Positions 8,934-17,526 of a stretch of DNA of 64,000 nucleotides are shown in pieces. Below the pieces are notes generated by a model. The model worked only from the letters and a program-made list of their open reading frames with translations. It had not been told where the DNA came from and ran no database searches. Location: NCBI RefSeq assembly GCF_001757995.1, contig NZ_LXLV01000064.1:1-64000 (forward strand), in the 5' to 3' direction. Position 1 is the first letter of the stretch. Every line of letters begins with the position of its first letter. Origin of the DNA: Bacillus mycoides. Its GTDB lineage: Bacteria; Bacillota; Bacilli; Bacillales; Bacillaceae_G. The position numbers and the translations under genes were made by a program.

Positions 8934-10616
8934 ATGAATGTCGATATTTCCGTAGATCGAACATGGCAAAACAATTTTTTAAAAAGAATTGATGAAGATG
9001 GTCCTTGGACAAATTGGGATTTATATCATTTAGCTTATAAAACAGAGAAATCGTTACTCGTCCCTACTTTTGATGGATTGCAAGCACCGAAACATTTATC
9101 ACATTTCACGCCGCTTCCACATCAATTAGAGGTCGCTCAAAATGTCATTGAACAAATGAATGGTAAAGCGATTCTAGCAGATGAAGTTGGACTTGGAAAG
9201 ACGATTGAAGCTGGACTTATTTTAAAAGAATATATGGTTCGAGGACTTGTAAAAAAGGTACTCATTCTCGTTCCAGCTTCTCTCGTATCTCAGTGGGCGT
9301 ATGAACTAAACACAAAATTTTTTATTCCTGCGGTCGCTCAAAAGAAAAGTTATTCTTGGGAACAAGCTGATGTCATCGTTTCATCAATCGATACTGCGAA
9401 ACGTTCACCGCATCGCGATATCGTTTTAAACCTAGAGTATGACCTTATTATTATCGATGAAGCACATAAACTAAAAAATAATAAAACAAAAAACTATGAA
9501 TTTGCACAGCGATTAAAAAAGAAGTTTTGTTTATTACTAACTGCAACTCCTGTTCAAAATAAAATTGATGAAATCTTCAACCTCGTTTCTTTATTAAAAC
9601 CAGGTCATTTAGGTAATCAATCTAATTTTGAAGAATATTATGCTTCCAAAAATCGTTCCACTGAATCCGATGAAGATTTAAAAGCTCTTATCAATAAAGT
9701 AATGGTTCGAAATAGACGCCATAACACTGGCATTGATTGGCCAAAGAGGCATGTACGAACAATCTTCGTTGAATTTAATGAAGAAGAACAAGCTTTGTAT
9801 AATGAAATTGAAAATTGGCGTGGACAAGATGCCGTCACATCTGCTTTCTCATCTTTAACTTTAAAACGGGAAGCATGTAGTAGTCGTGAAGCTGTTTACT
9901 ATTCATTAAAAAAACATGTAGAAAAAAGGCAGAAAGAAAATGAACATTACATAAAGGACCCACATATTGATGTACTGATGGATAAAATTAATCATATTCC
10001 GTTTAACTCCAAAGCAAATAAAGCACTAGAGCTTATAAAAGAAATTGACGATAAAGTCATTATTTTCACTGAATATAGAGCTTCACAAATGTATTTACAA
10101 TGGTTCTTACAACAACATGGCATTTCCTCTGTACCATTTCGCGGTGGATTTAAGCGCGGGAAAAAAGATTGGATGAAGGAGCTTTTCCAAAATCGTGCCC
10201 AAGTATTAATTGCGACCGAAGCTGGTGGTGAAGGAATTAACTTACAATTTTGTAGCCACATGATTAATTACGACTTACCGTGGAATCCAATGCGACTCGA
10301 GCAAAGGATTGGACGTATTCACCGTCTTGGACAAAAAAATGATGTTCATATTTATAACTTAGCAACAAAGCACACTGTTGAAGAGCACATTTTAAAACTA
10401 CTATATGAAAAAATTAATTTATTTGAACGTGTAATCGGTGAACTCGATGAAATTTTAACGAGAATCAACATGAAAAATATTGATGCGCATATTCAAGAAA
10501 TTTTCGCGCAGTCAAAAAGCGAAGGTGAAATTCGAATCAAGATGGAAAATTTAACATCTATTATCGATTTTGCGAAGCGCAATGAAGCAGAGGTGCAGGA
10601 CTATGCAGCAAAATGA
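8934..10616 (+). CDS. yqhH: SNF2-family DEAD/DEAH helicase-like ATPase YqhH
   Basis: The 560-residue protein has both SNF2 ATPase lobes: motif I ADEVGLGKT (about residues 82-90), motif II IIDEAHKLKN (about 176-185), motif III LLTATP, and C-terminal motif VI QRIGRIHRLGQ. It lacks extra DNA-binding domains and is shorter than RapA, as is usual for YqhH of Bacillus. Its role is not established; a DNA- or RNA polymerase-remodelling function is inferred from the family. yqhG overlaps its 3' end, forming a two-gene operon divergent from gcv. Confidence 0.92.
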   Translation: MNVDISVDRTWQNNFLKRIDEDGPWTNWDLYHLAYKTEKSLLVPTFDGLQAPKHLSHFTPLPHQLEVAQNVIEQMNGKAILADEVGLGKTIEAGLILKEYMVRGLVKKVLILVPASLVSQWAYELNTKFFIPAVAQKKSYSWEQADVIVSSIDTAKRSPHRDIVLNLEYDLIIIDEAHKLKNNKTKNYEFAQRLKKKFCLLLTATPVQNKIDEIFNLVSLLKPGHLGNQSNFEEYYASKNRSTESDEDLKALINKVMVRNRRHNTGIDWPKRHVRTIFVEFNEEEQALYNEIENWRGQDAVTSAFSSLTLKREACSSREAVYYSLKKHVEKRQKENEHYIKDPHIDVLMDKINHIPFNSKANKALELIKEIDDKVIIFTEYRASQMYLQWFLQQHGISSVPFRGGFKRGKKDWMKELFQNRAQVLIATEAGGEGINLQFCSHMINYDLPWNPMRLEQRIGRIHRLGQKNDVHIYNLATKHTVEEHILKLLYEKINLFERVIGELDEILTRINMKNIDAHIQEIFAQSKSEGEIRIKMENLTSIIDFAKRNEAEVQDYAAK

Positions 10617-11397
10617 AATTCATAATTACTTATACAACTTTTTTGAGGCGAATAACTGTGAAATTTTAGAGCGTTCCCCTCACCTATTAGACGTGCAGTT
10701 AACAATTGAAATGGATAAATTATTAATGAACCGCCCTTTCTATTGGCACTATCTTGAAAAAACAGGAGGCGTTCCGAACCCGATGCGCCTTACTCTTATT
10801 ACAAATCCGGAAAACGAAGAAAACGACGGTGAACTTATTCATTACGGTTCACCACGTTTGCATCAAATATTTGAAACGACAAAAGAACTAGGCTCATACA
10901 TACGTTTATATGAGGAAGTGAAACATAGCGGGGCAACTCATACCCCCCTTCATCCTTGGCTTGGTGTAAATATAAAAGTATCTTATCAATGCGACCGAAA
11001 AAAAGACATACTTCATTCCATCGGTATTCATCTTATTTCCGGGACAATGATTGCAAACTTTCATGACACTTTAGCAGAGGTCAAACTCACACCGAAAATA
11101 CCTGATTTTTGTTTTACGCTCTCACCTATCATTAAGCCACAAAGTGGCTTACAACGTATAGAGGCTGCTTTAAAAAGTATAATCGCTGAAGATGACCACA
11201 CGTGGGCAAAAGAAGCGAGAGTTCGTTGGAATCACGATTTAGACCTTTTAAATCGATTTTACGAAGATAGCGATGAACTTCCAGAAAGCTATGAAATTGA
11301 AAAGCAAGCATTACAAGAACAATACGAACCACGTATTACAATACAAATTATAAACGGTGGTCTCTTTTATGTTACCGCGAATCATTTTCTATCTTAA
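10603..11397 (+). CDS. yqhG: Conserved protein YqhG, unknown function
   Basis: The 264-residue soluble protein starts MQQNEIHNYLYNFFEAN and overlaps yqhH by 14 bases, so it is translationally coupled to it. GAGGTG precedes the ATG at 10603. It matches YqhG of B. subtilis in position, length (about 263) and its partner yqhH. No catalytic motif is visible. A functional link to the YqhH ATPase is inferred from strict pairing only. Confidence 0.88.
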   Translation: MQQNEIHNYLYNFFEANNCEILERSPHLLDVQLTIEMDKLLMNRPFYWHYLEKTGGVPNPMRLTLITNPENEENDGELIHYGSPRLHQIFETTKELGSYIRLYEEVKHSGATHTPLHPWLGVNIKVSYQCDRKKDILHSIGIHLISGTMIANFHDTLAEVKLTPKIPDFCFTLSPIIKPQSGLQRIEAALKSIIAEDDHTWAKEARVRWNHDLDLLNRFYEDSDELPESYEIEKQALQEQYEPRITIQIINGGLFYVTANHFLS

Positions 11398-11400
11398 AGA

Positions 11401-11430
11401 AGCTCCTTCTGCTTTAGAAGGAGCTTTATT
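11401..11430 (+). terminator. Terminator of yqhH-yqhG
   Basis: The arms AGCTCCTTCT (11401-11410) and AGAAGGAGCT (11416-11425) are followed by TTATTTT. It ends the operon four bases after the yqhG stop. Confidence 0.88.
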
Positions 11431-11435
11431 TTAAG

Positions 11436-11567
11436 TTACTCTCTATCTTCATTACGCTGTTGTTGTTTTTGCTTTGCCATACGTTTTTGATATGCACGAT
11501 CCTTTGCACTCACATGGTTAGCATCTGTCGGCAGATTCTCTTTTGAACGCCCAATTCCATTACTCAT
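11436..11567 (-). CDS. Small basic hydrophilic protein, unknown function
   Basis: The 43-residue product begins MSNGIGRSKENLPTDANHV and ends in a Lys/Arg/Gln-rich helix (KRMAKQKQQQRNED). The ATG at 11567 follows AAAAAGGAGTGG at ideal spacing, so translation is likely. Composition recalls small acid-soluble or spore-core proteins, but I recognise no defined family and do not assign one. It is convergent with yqhG. Confidence 0.6.
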   Translation of the reverse strand: MSNGIGRSKENLPTDANHVSAKDRAYQKRMAKQKQQQRNEDRE

Positions 11568-11665
11568 CTTTTCCACTCCTTTTTAAGTCTTTCAAAATAC
11601 ACCCTTATTTTCAGCTAGAGGCACAATCCTTATACAAAAAAAATAAGAGCAGCCATTGGCTACTC

Positions 11666-11893
11666 TTACTCACTCACATATTTTTGAAACATATCATGGA
11701 TGCCTTTATTTACGAGGTTCGAGATCTGCTCGTCAGATTTATTCGGATAACGATCACGCAATCTGATAGATGCCTTCACCATTAAATTTTCTAATACAGA
11801 ACGGCCACCTTCTCCATAAATAATTTCAGCATATTTAACAAGCCTTCCATCCTCTACTGTTGCTGGATTATGATTGAAGAAAAATTTACTCAT
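11666..11893 (-). CDS. Hypothetical 75-residue protein under a perfect CcpA site
   Basis: The product starts MSKFFFNHNPATVEDGRLVKY and is soluble and mostly helical, with 'VLENLMVKASIRLRDRYP' and 'DEQISNLVNKGIHDMFQKYV'. ATG at 11893 follows GAGAGAGGTGGAG. I recognise no family. A 14/14 match to the CcpA cre consensus lies 20-33 bases upstream of the start codon, so carbon catabolite control is expected. It is a single gene. Its position replaces the sinIR/tasA block present in B. subtilis. Confidence 0.65.
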   Translation of the reverse strand: MSKFFFNHNPATVEDGRLVKYAEIIYGEGGRSVLENLMVKASIRLRDRYPNKSDEQISNLVNKGIHDMFQKYVSE

Positions 11894-11912
11894 TGTCTCC
11901 ACCTCTCTCTTT

Positions 11913-11926
11913 TGATAACGTTTACA
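11913..11926. promoter_or_regulatory. cre site (CcpA operator), perfect consensus match
   Basis: TGATAACGTTTACA matches TGWNANCGNTNWCA at every defined position. It lies just upstream of the ribosome-binding site of the 75-residue gene, where CcpA would act as a repressor or roadblock. A weaker cre-like site (12 of 14) lies at 12056-12069 in the same divergent intergenic region. Confidence 0.7.
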
Positions 11927-12209
11927 TTTATATAGATTATTTATGTTATTTATTTCACAATATTGTATGCATGTATATTTAATTAGTTTCATTATAAAGC
12001 AACATATCGATAGTAAATATGTGATTTTCCGTCCATTTTGTGAACAAACCAAAAATGAAAGCGTTTCCTTTATTATATACTAAAAAAACTTACTACGCTA
12101 GGGGCAATTTTTCAATCTACTAATCATCTACTTTTCTTTTTTTTATTAACCTTATACAATTTTCAGAAATTATATTATAAAATATATGTATGACTTAAGG
12201 AGGCCATGT

Positions 12210-12845
12210 ATGAATCAAAATAAAAAAGCTATATTAGATCTTGTCTTTTATCTCGTATTCCCATTCCTCATTTGGAAATTTGCAAAACCTTATATCGATC
12301 CTTATTACGCAATGTTAATTTCCTCTGTTCCGGGGATTATTTATACACTGTATACCTTTAAAAAAGAAAAACAGTTTAACGTTACAGGGTTCTTTATTTT
12401 AATTACACTTATTTCTAATACAGCGGTAGACTTAATATCTGGATCAGCGGAACGAATGCTATGGAATGATGCATATTATCATATCGTACTTGGCTGCATC
12501 GTTATATGTACAATCTTTATAAAAAAACCACTTATGTTATATTTCGCAGCTGATATCGCAGCACTGCAAGGTCATGATCGTGATAAAAGCCGTGAGCTTT
12601 ATCGTGATAGTCGTATATATCGAGCACTGCAATATTTAACACTATTTTTCGGCCTTCAATTTATATTAAAAAGCTTCTTGAAAATCTATTTCATCTCTGT
12701 TTTCGGTGTAGATGGATATGGTGAAATGAGAGCTATTATGACCGCTGTTGGCTGGGGGATTTCTATTTGTATAGGAATTGGATTTGTATGGGTAAACAAT
12801 AAGATACATGCGGTTACTGAAGAAAAAGAATCTGTGCAACAATAA
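12210..12845 (+). CDS. Polytopic membrane protein, VC0807-like
   Basis: The 211-residue protein starts MNQNKKAILDLVFYLVFPFLIW and has about six hydrophobic segments, with the polar stretch 'DRDKSRELYRDSRIYRAL' in the middle. The layout and opening resemble the VC0807-type conserved membrane proteins; this is a tentative family call. The ATG at 12210 follows TTAAGGAGG. A terminator lies directly downstream. No transport motif is visible. Confidence 0.65.
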   Translation: MNQNKKAILDLVFYLVFPFLIWKFAKPYIDPYYAMLISSVPGIIYTLYTFKKEKQFNVTGFFILITLISNTAVDLISGSAERMLWNDAYYHIVLGCIVICTIFIKKPLMLYFAADIAALQGHDRDKSRELYRDSRIYRALQYLTLFFGLQFILKSFLKIYFISVFGVDGYGEMRAIMTAVGWGISICIGIGFVWVNNKIHAVTEEKESVQQ

Positions 12846-12847
12846 AT

Positions 12848-12885
12848 AAAGATCCCCTAGCAGCTTGTTGCACTGGGGGATCTTT
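12848..12885. terminator. Bidirectional terminator between the membrane protein and yqzE
   Basis: The arms AAAGATCCCC and GGGGGATCTTT flank a 17-base loop that can extend the stem (GCAGC...). It lies right after the stop at 12845 and 27 bases past the yqzE stop on the other strand. Confidence 0.8.
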
Positions 12886-12911
12886 ACTTTGCTAGACATA
12901 TTACGAAAAAG

Positions 12912-13112
12912 TTAGCTTGATTTTTTTCTTTTATTTTTTACATTTCGATAAAACAAAGCCGCGCTCAACGGCATAACACCAAACCATTTATTTAAGAATG
13001 GCTCTTTCTCCGCACGACGTTGTTGTTTCTGTTGTTTTCGATCCTCTTTTGGAGCATCCATATATGACACAAATTGCTGTGTCACAAAGCGTACATAATC
13101 ATTAGTAGACAT
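12912..13112 (-). CDS. yqzE: YqzE family protein
   Basis: The 66-residue product begins MSTNDYVRFVTQQFVSYMDAPKEDRKQQ and has a basic middle followed by a hydrophobic segment (FGVMPLSAALFY). It matches YqzE, a small protein next to the comG locus in B. subtilis that is expressed with competence genes there. Here it lies between aroK and the membrane gene, about 1.5 kb from comGG, with the prolyl hydroxylase gene inserted between. Function is unknown. Confidence 0.82.
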   Translation of the reverse strand: MSTNDYVRFVTQQFVSYMDAPKEDRKQQKQQRRAEKEPFLNKWFGVMPLSAALFYRNVKNKRKKSS

Positions 13113-13150
13113 ATTATCATCACCTCTACTTGATTAGTATGTCCACTTTT

Positions 13151-13648
13151 TTATTCATTAATCTTTTGCTTTAATTCATTCATAATTTGCTTTACCGACT
13201 TATTTGTCGTATCGATATGAATATCAGCCTCTTCATAATAAGCTCGGCGCGATTCAAATTTCGTTACAAATGCATCTATATCTTTCTTCTGAAATAGTGG
13301 ACGTGTCGTATCTTCACGAAGCCTTTCTGCAATTACATGTGGATCACAATACAAATACACAACAGTTCCATTTTCCTTCATCCACTTTCGATTTTCCTCT
13401 CGTTCAATAATCCCTCCACCAGTTGTAATAATTACCTTCTGAACCGGTAGTGAACGTAACATTTCACTTTCATATTCGCGAAAAGCCATTTCGCCTTCTT
13501 CTGCAAAAATATGCCGAATCGCTTTCTCTTTCTGCTCTTCGATTTTTTGATCTGTATCTACAACTTCCATATGGAGTTCTTTACTTAACGCTTTTCCAAT
13601 TGTTGTTTTCCCAGCTCCCATATAGCCGGTTATGTATATAGACTTCAT
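13151..13648 (-). CDS. aroK: Shikimate kinase
   Basis: The 165-residue enzyme phosphorylates shikimate at O3 in chorismate synthesis. Walker [10 protein letters not shown] (about residues 8-16), shikimate-binding D33 region 'VVDTDQKIE', 'GGGIIE' and the lid 'RPLF' are all present. The start at 13648 (MKSIYITGY) is preferred over two upstream in-frame ATGs because it lies seven bases after GAGAGG. It lies 38 bases upstream of yqzE on the same strand. Confidence 0.95.
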   Translation of the reverse strand: MKSIYITGYMGAGKTTIGKALSKELHMEVVDTDQKIEEQKEKAIRHIFAEEGEMAFREYESEMLRSLPVQKVIITTGGGIIEREENRKWMKENGTVVYLYCDPHVIAERLREDTTRPLFQKKDIDAFVTKFESRRAYYEEADIHIDTTNKSVKQIMNELKQKINE

Positions 13649-13718
13649 TTTCATTCCTCTCAATCATCCGTTATTATTTGTTATTATAACGAAAGATGTT
13701 ACTTTATTTAATAAAAAA

Positions 13719-13755
13719 ACGTTTTGTTCTTCTTATGCTATGAAGAACAAAACGT
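13719..13755 (-). terminator. Terminator of the prolyl 4-hydroxylase gene
   Basis: The arms ACGTTTTGTTCTTC (13719-13732) and GAAGAACAAAACGT (13742-13755) form a 14-bp stem. On the minus strand it is followed by TTTTTTTAT. It is 45 bases past the stop at 13800. Confidence 0.88.
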
Positions 13756-13799
13756 AACATACTCGCTATTTTCTCGCAATCAAACAAGCTGGCTCACTT

Positions 13800-14450
13800 T
13801 TACTTATAAGTACCTCTTCTCACCCACTGCGTTGCAATCCATTTCTCACCTTTCGTTACAGGTGCTCCTCCATGTAACGTAAGCTCATTTAGTGATTGAT
13901 CTTGATAAAAATACTCAAAGTATACTGCCATTCCCTTTCTAGGGTGTACAGAAAGATTTAATTTCGGAAAGAATGTTTCCCCGCCTTCTTCTACATCATT
14001 TAAGTACATCACAAGAGTACTTATACGATTATTAGCAGCTGACCTGCTATGTTCCGCAAAATAATCATAGTGCGCCTTATATTCTTGATCCACTTCATAA
14101 TTTAAAATGTGCAATCCTTCTCCATGCGCTACAGGAACATTCGTGATAGATGAGATTCGTTTTTCAATCTTCGAAGTAAGTTCATTCTCTTCCAAAAATG
14201 CACCACTACTTGTTCGAATATCATTTACATCACGTGATGAACCAACTTTAGAACGTTTCATATTATTTTTAGACAATTCAATTAATTCATTACACTCTTC
14301 ATCACTTAATACATTTGCTAATACGACAATAAGAGGTTCTTCGAATCTTGAAATAATGTGTATGTCTCTATCTTCTGTCACAATTGTATTTCCTGTATGA
14401 TCAAAAATAGTTTGTTCCTTATTTTCACCTATTTGATTGTTATTTGTCAT
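13800..14450 (-). CDS. Prolyl 4-hydroxylase (2-oxoglutarate/Fe(II) dioxygenase), anthrax-P4H type
   Basis: The 216-residue enzyme has the double-stranded beta-helix motif: iron ligands H127, D129 (HYDY) and H193 (LHGG), and K203 for 2-oxoglutarate. It matches the structurally characterised B. anthracis prolyl 4-hydroxylase in length and residues. It should hydroxylate prolines in collagen-like (Gly-X-Pro) sequences. In this group the candidates are exosporium and surface collagen-like proteins such as BclA; this is inference, since none is encoded here. There is no signal peptide, so it acts in the cytoplasm or mother cell. It is a single gene with its own terminator. Confidence 0.92.
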   Translation of the reverse strand: MTNNNQIGENKEQTIFDHTGNTIVTEDRDIHIISRFEEPLIVVLANVLSDEECNELIELSKNNMKRSKVGSSRDVNDIRTSSGAFLEENELTSKIEKRISSITNVPVAHGEGLHILNYEVDQEYKAHYDYFAEHSRSAANNRISTLVMYLNDVEEGGETFFPKLNLSVHPRKGMAVYFEYFYQDQSLNELTLHGGAPVTKGEKWIATQWVRRGTYK

Positions 14451-14623
14451 TTCCTTATCTCCCTAGAAAAAATGTTTGGATAGCATGAATATATCATATT
14501 CTTTCTACCTTTCTCTTTTTTGAGAAAATTTAAACTTTTGACCATCGTTCTTATCCCTTTCCTCAAAGAAATTGACTCCCTCCACAATAGAAACTCATGG
14601 TTCTTTTCCATATATTTTACATA

Positions 14624-14995
14624 TTACCCTTCTACCCAATCAAATATTTTATTATCCTTTTTCCTATAGCGAAAGCTCACTGTATAGAAAACTCTCTGTT
14701 TTGTAACACATTGCAACGAAATGATAATACCATCATTTTCAAAGACGTACTTTCCACTCACTTCTCCTCTTTCATACTGAAATAAAAAAACATCCTCTTT
14801 TTCTTTTTGCTGTAAGTCTCTTTTTATATCTGAAATAGCTCGATCAACAAGTTCCTCCATGAAAAAACTTTGTTCTATTTCAGAATAAAATTTTTTATCC
14901 GAAAGTAACATATTCGTTTCGTACATCAAAAAAGAAATGAATAAAATAAGAAAAATAATTGTTCCTGGCATTGCAAATCCATCTTGTTTTCTCAT
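14624..14995 (-). CDS. comGG: Competence pseudopilus protein ComGG
   Basis: The 123-residue product opens MRKQDGFAMPGTIIFLILFISFLMYETN: a short basic leader, prepilin-type G-F junction and hydrophobic helix, then a charged globular tail. Like other ComGG proteins it lacks the usual Glu at +5. It overlaps comGF by ATGA and is the last gene of the operon. No clear terminator follows. Confidence 0.88.
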   Translation of the reverse strand: MRKQDGFAMPGTIIFLILFISFLMYETNMLLSDKKFYSEIEQSFFMEELVDRAISDIKRDLQQKEKEDVFLFQYERGEVSGKYVFENDGIIISLQCVTKQRVFYTVSFRYRKKDNKIFDWVEG

Positions 14996-15453
14996 GTTTC
15001 TATCTCAATTTCACTATAGCGTACAGCCACGCCTTCATATATTTCACCACTTATATCTTTCACATATATATATAACAAATGAGGTGTTAATTCATACGAA
15101 ATCGCTTCAATCCTTTGTAATATAAATTCCCTTCCACGCATATTTACTTTTCTTATTAAATTACTATTCACCTTTTCATACGTCACCTGATCACCATTAC
15201 GAAGTTGGAAGCGCAAAATATTCCCACCATTTTCTAGCGCTATCTTCCTCCCACTTGATACTTCACGAAACTCTAATTGCATTTGTCCTAAAAACACATC
15301 CCACTCCCAGTCATTTAATCCTTTTGAATGTGTATTTTCTATCCCCATAATATGAAGACGCGGTAAAAGTAAAAAGAACATTAATAAAAGCAACAAACAT
15401 GCAATCATTTCTATTAATGTAAATCCCGCTTCTTTTTTATTTTTCCTTTGCAT
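14992..15453 (-). CDS. comGF: Competence pseudopilus protein ComGF
   Basis: The 153-residue product has a type IV prepilin N-terminus, KKEAGFTLIEMIACLLLLLMFF, with cleavage expected between G10 and F11 and Glu at +5. The soluble part contains the ComGF-typical 'WDVFLGQMQLEFREV' and 'DQVTYEKVNSNLIRKVN' segments. It overlaps comGE by 17 bases and comGG by four. It is somewhat longer than the B. subtilis protein (about 127). Confidence 0.92.
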   Translation of the reverse strand: MQRKNKKEAGFTLIEMIACLLLLLMFFLLLPRLHIMGIENTHSKGLNDWEWDVFLGQMQLEFREVSSGRKIALENGGNILRFQLRNGDQVTYEKVNSNLIRKVNMRGREFILQRIEAISYELTPHLLYIYVKDISGEIYEGVAVRYSEIEIET

Positions 15454-15757
15454 AAAGGCATTGCTCCATCGCTTTTCCTCTCATATCTTTCCACATCGTA
15501 CAAACTTCATCTCCTCTCCAATATGTGTAATATACAATTCCTTTTATGGCTTGCTCTTTTACTCGCTTTTCCTCATTCTCATACTTAAATAAGGCCGCTT
15601 CTTTTTTTAATAATAGTAATGCTTTATAGCTCATGTTTATATTTTTTCTTTCTTGCATAATTAATAATGTTTGCGGGAGCGATAACGATACCGCCATCAT
15701 TATTAAACTTAACGCTACAACCATTTCAACCATTACTGATCCTTTTTGACACTTCAC
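15437..15757 (-). CDS. comGE: Competence pseudopilus protein ComGE
   Basis: The 106-residue minor pseudopilin is read from GTG at 15757, giving a leader MKCQKG followed by SVMVEMVVALSLIMMAV. This start places Glu at +5 after the G|S prepilin cleavage site. An ATG 27 bases downstream would remove the processing signal. AGAGGGAG lies a little far upstream (about 11 bases). The gene overlaps comGD by 32 bases. Two C-terminal cysteines (EVCTMW, EQCLY) might form a disulphide. Confidence 0.82.
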   Translation of the reverse strand: MKCQKGSVMVEMVVALSLIMMAVSLSLPQTLLIMQERKNINMSYKALLLLKKEAALFKYENEEKRVKEQAIKGIVYYTYWRGDEVCTMWKDMRGKAMEQCLYAKEK

Positions 15758-16181
15758 GATACGTAAATCTCCCTCTTCCAAGCTGAAATACAATCTCATA
15801 TTTATACCCTCGATAGGAAAGTAAAATCGTACCACCTCTATTAATATTCCCGCTCGGATTATATGTCATTGGATTTGGAAAGGTATGCAAATCAATTTGG
15901 ACATCTTTATCATATTCTCTCTTAACAATTAAAAAGTCCGTCTCCGGTTCCGAGATATAATACATATGTTTCTCTTTAAACCAGCGTAACGTATAATGTT
16001 TTTGACGCTTAATCGCTAACTGCTGCATATACAAAATATCATTTGAAAACTGCTTCAAAAACTGCTCGGCTCTTTGCTTTTCATGTAATGAAGTAACGTT
16101 AAAATGCGTAACAACACTCAGTACAGAAATAGCGAATAAGACAAGTAGCATTTCTAAAAGAGTAAAACCTTTTTGCTTCAC
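15726..16181 (-). CDS. comGD: Competence pseudopilus protein ComGD
   Basis: The 151-residue pseudopilin has the prepilin motif KQKGFTLLEMLLVLFAISVLS right at its N-terminus, with G4/F5 cleavage and Glu at +5. Translation starts at GTG 16181, in a GTGA overlap with the comGC stop. The globular part ends in 'IVFQLGRGRFTYREVSK'. Length is near the B. subtilis protein (143). Confidence 0.93.
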   Translation of the reverse strand: MKQKGFTLLEMLLVLFAISVLSVVTHFNVTSLHEKQRAEQFLKQFSNDILYMQQLAIKRQKHYTLRWFKEKHMYYISEPETDFLIVKREYDKDVQIDLHTFPNPMTYNPSGNINRGGTILLSYRGYKYEIVFQLGRGRFTYREVSKRISNG

Positions 16182-16477
16182 GATTTCCCAGCTGATACCG
16201 TACCATCATCGGAAATATGGATTGGTTTACCTTTCGGACATTCATCAACAGCAATATATTTTTTAGTTTTTAATTCCTCGATTGTAGGTATTTTATTATT
16301 TTCGAGTTGATATGCCTGTATTTGTGCTTCTACAGATTTCACGTAGGCTTCACACCCTTTTTCCTGCACCGAGGATCGCTGCTTAACTACATTTGGAATA
16401 ATTAATAGTAATAATACAGTTATGACAACCATAACTAACAACATTTCTAAAAGAGTAAAACCTTCTTCATTCTGCAT
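16178..16477 (-). CDS. comGC: Major competence pseudopilin ComGC
   Basis: The 99-residue major pseudopilin has leader MQNEEG, then FTLLEMLLVMVVITVLLLLIIP. Cleavage is expected at G6|F7, with Glu at +5. The tail has two cysteines (KGCEAYV and DECPKG) that in B. subtilis ComGC form an intramolecular disulphide. The start at 16477 follows AGGGGGCAATTAC and lies 11 bases after the comGB stop. Length equals that of B. subtilis (98). Confidence 0.95.
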   Translation of the reverse strand: MQNEEGFTLLEMLLVMVVITVLLLLIIPNVVKQRSSVQEKGCEAYVKSVEAQIQAYQLENNKIPTIEELKTKKYIAVDECPKGKPIHISDDGTVSAGKS

Positions 16478-16488
16478 GTAATTGCCCC

Positions 16489-17526
16489 CTAAATAGAATT
16501 CATCATTTGAAACATCGGCATAATCATCGCTAAATACATCAGAATGACTACAACCCCAAGACATGTAAATAAAATAGGTTGAATCACAAATAACATACGT
16601 TTAATTTTTTGTTCTACCTTTTCAATAATGAGCTCACTGTAATCACCAAGCTCATTTGCTAAATTACCGTTTGCTTGTCCATGCGTAATGATATAAGAAA
16701 GTTCTTTCTCGTAATAACCGCTTTTATCAATAATAGATTGTAACGGTTCTCCTGCAATTAATTGCCGCTCAATTCGGGCTGCTTCATACTGAAAAAACGG
16801 ATGATACTTTTGCTTCATCATTATTGTTAATGCTTCGTGTACCGACAATCCACCGTGTAATAAACCACTTAATTGAGCGGAAAAATAATGCGAATGATTT
16901 AAAATAAGAAATGTTTTCATAAGGGGAATACGGATCATAATCTTTACCTTTTGAGTAGGTGGAAGTTTTCGGAAATAAAATATATATAAACTAAAGCCCA
17001 TTATTATGATAAGAAAAACGATATAAATGAAGTAGGGTAATAATTTAATTGCAACTAAAATTTGCTCCGTAAGTGGTGGTGCTGTAGAACGTAAAGAACT
17101 ATACATCATTTCAAACTGAGGCAATAAAATGAGGTTAAAAACAGAAAGCATAATCATTAAAAAAAACGATAAAAACATAGGATATCGCATTACTTTCATC
17201 ATATCTTTCCTATATTTATCCTTCTTGTAAAGAAGTACACTCCCTTGTTGCAAAGCAAAAGAAATGTCACCGTGTCGCTCTGCATAAAACAAATAACTTA
17301 GCACCTCCGGATGAAACATTAATTGGTGAAAAGAAGCGTGCAAACTTTGTCCATTTTTCAATCCCTCAATCATACACTGTAACTGCATTTTCTTTCCTAA
17401 TGGTAATTGGAACTGCAAAAATTCTACTGCCTGTAAAAGTGAGTAACCTTTCTCTAATAACTCCCCTAGCCTTTTCAACAATAATACTTGATCACTTAAG
17501 CTCCATTTTCTCTTAAACATAAACAT
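16489..17526 (-). CDS. comGB: Competence pseudopilus membrane platform ComGB
   Basis: The 345-residue GspF/PilC-type inner-membrane protein has two homologous cytoplasmic domains and three hydrophobic helices near residues 120-145, 165-185 and 320-340. Conserved 'LLEKGYSLLQAVEFL' and 'GLLHGGLSVHEALTIM' mark the two repeats. It anchors the ComGA ATPase to the pseudopilus. It overlaps comGA by 14 bases. Confidence 0.94.
   Translation of the reverse strand: MFMFKRKWSLSDQVLLLKRLGELLEKGYSLLQAVEFLQFQLPLGKKMQLQCMIEGLKNGQSLHASFHQLMFHPEVLSYLFYAERHGDISFALQQGSVLLYKKDKYRKDMMKVMRYPMFLSFFLMIMLSVFNLILLPQFEMMYSSLRSTAPPLTEQILVAIKLLPYFIYIVFLIIIMGFSLYIFYFRKLPPTQKVKIMIRIPLMKTFLILNHSHYFSAQLSGLLHGGLSVHEALTIMMKQKYHPFFQYEAARIERQLIAGEPLQSIIDKSGYYEKELSYIITHGQANGNLANELGDYSELIIEKVEQKIKRMLFVIQPILFTCLGVVVILMYLAMIMPMFQMMNSI

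Noticed and set aside
13151-13650. T-box leader near aroK or elsewhere
   Set aside because: No GGTGGTACCGCG-type T-box motif was found in any intergenic region.
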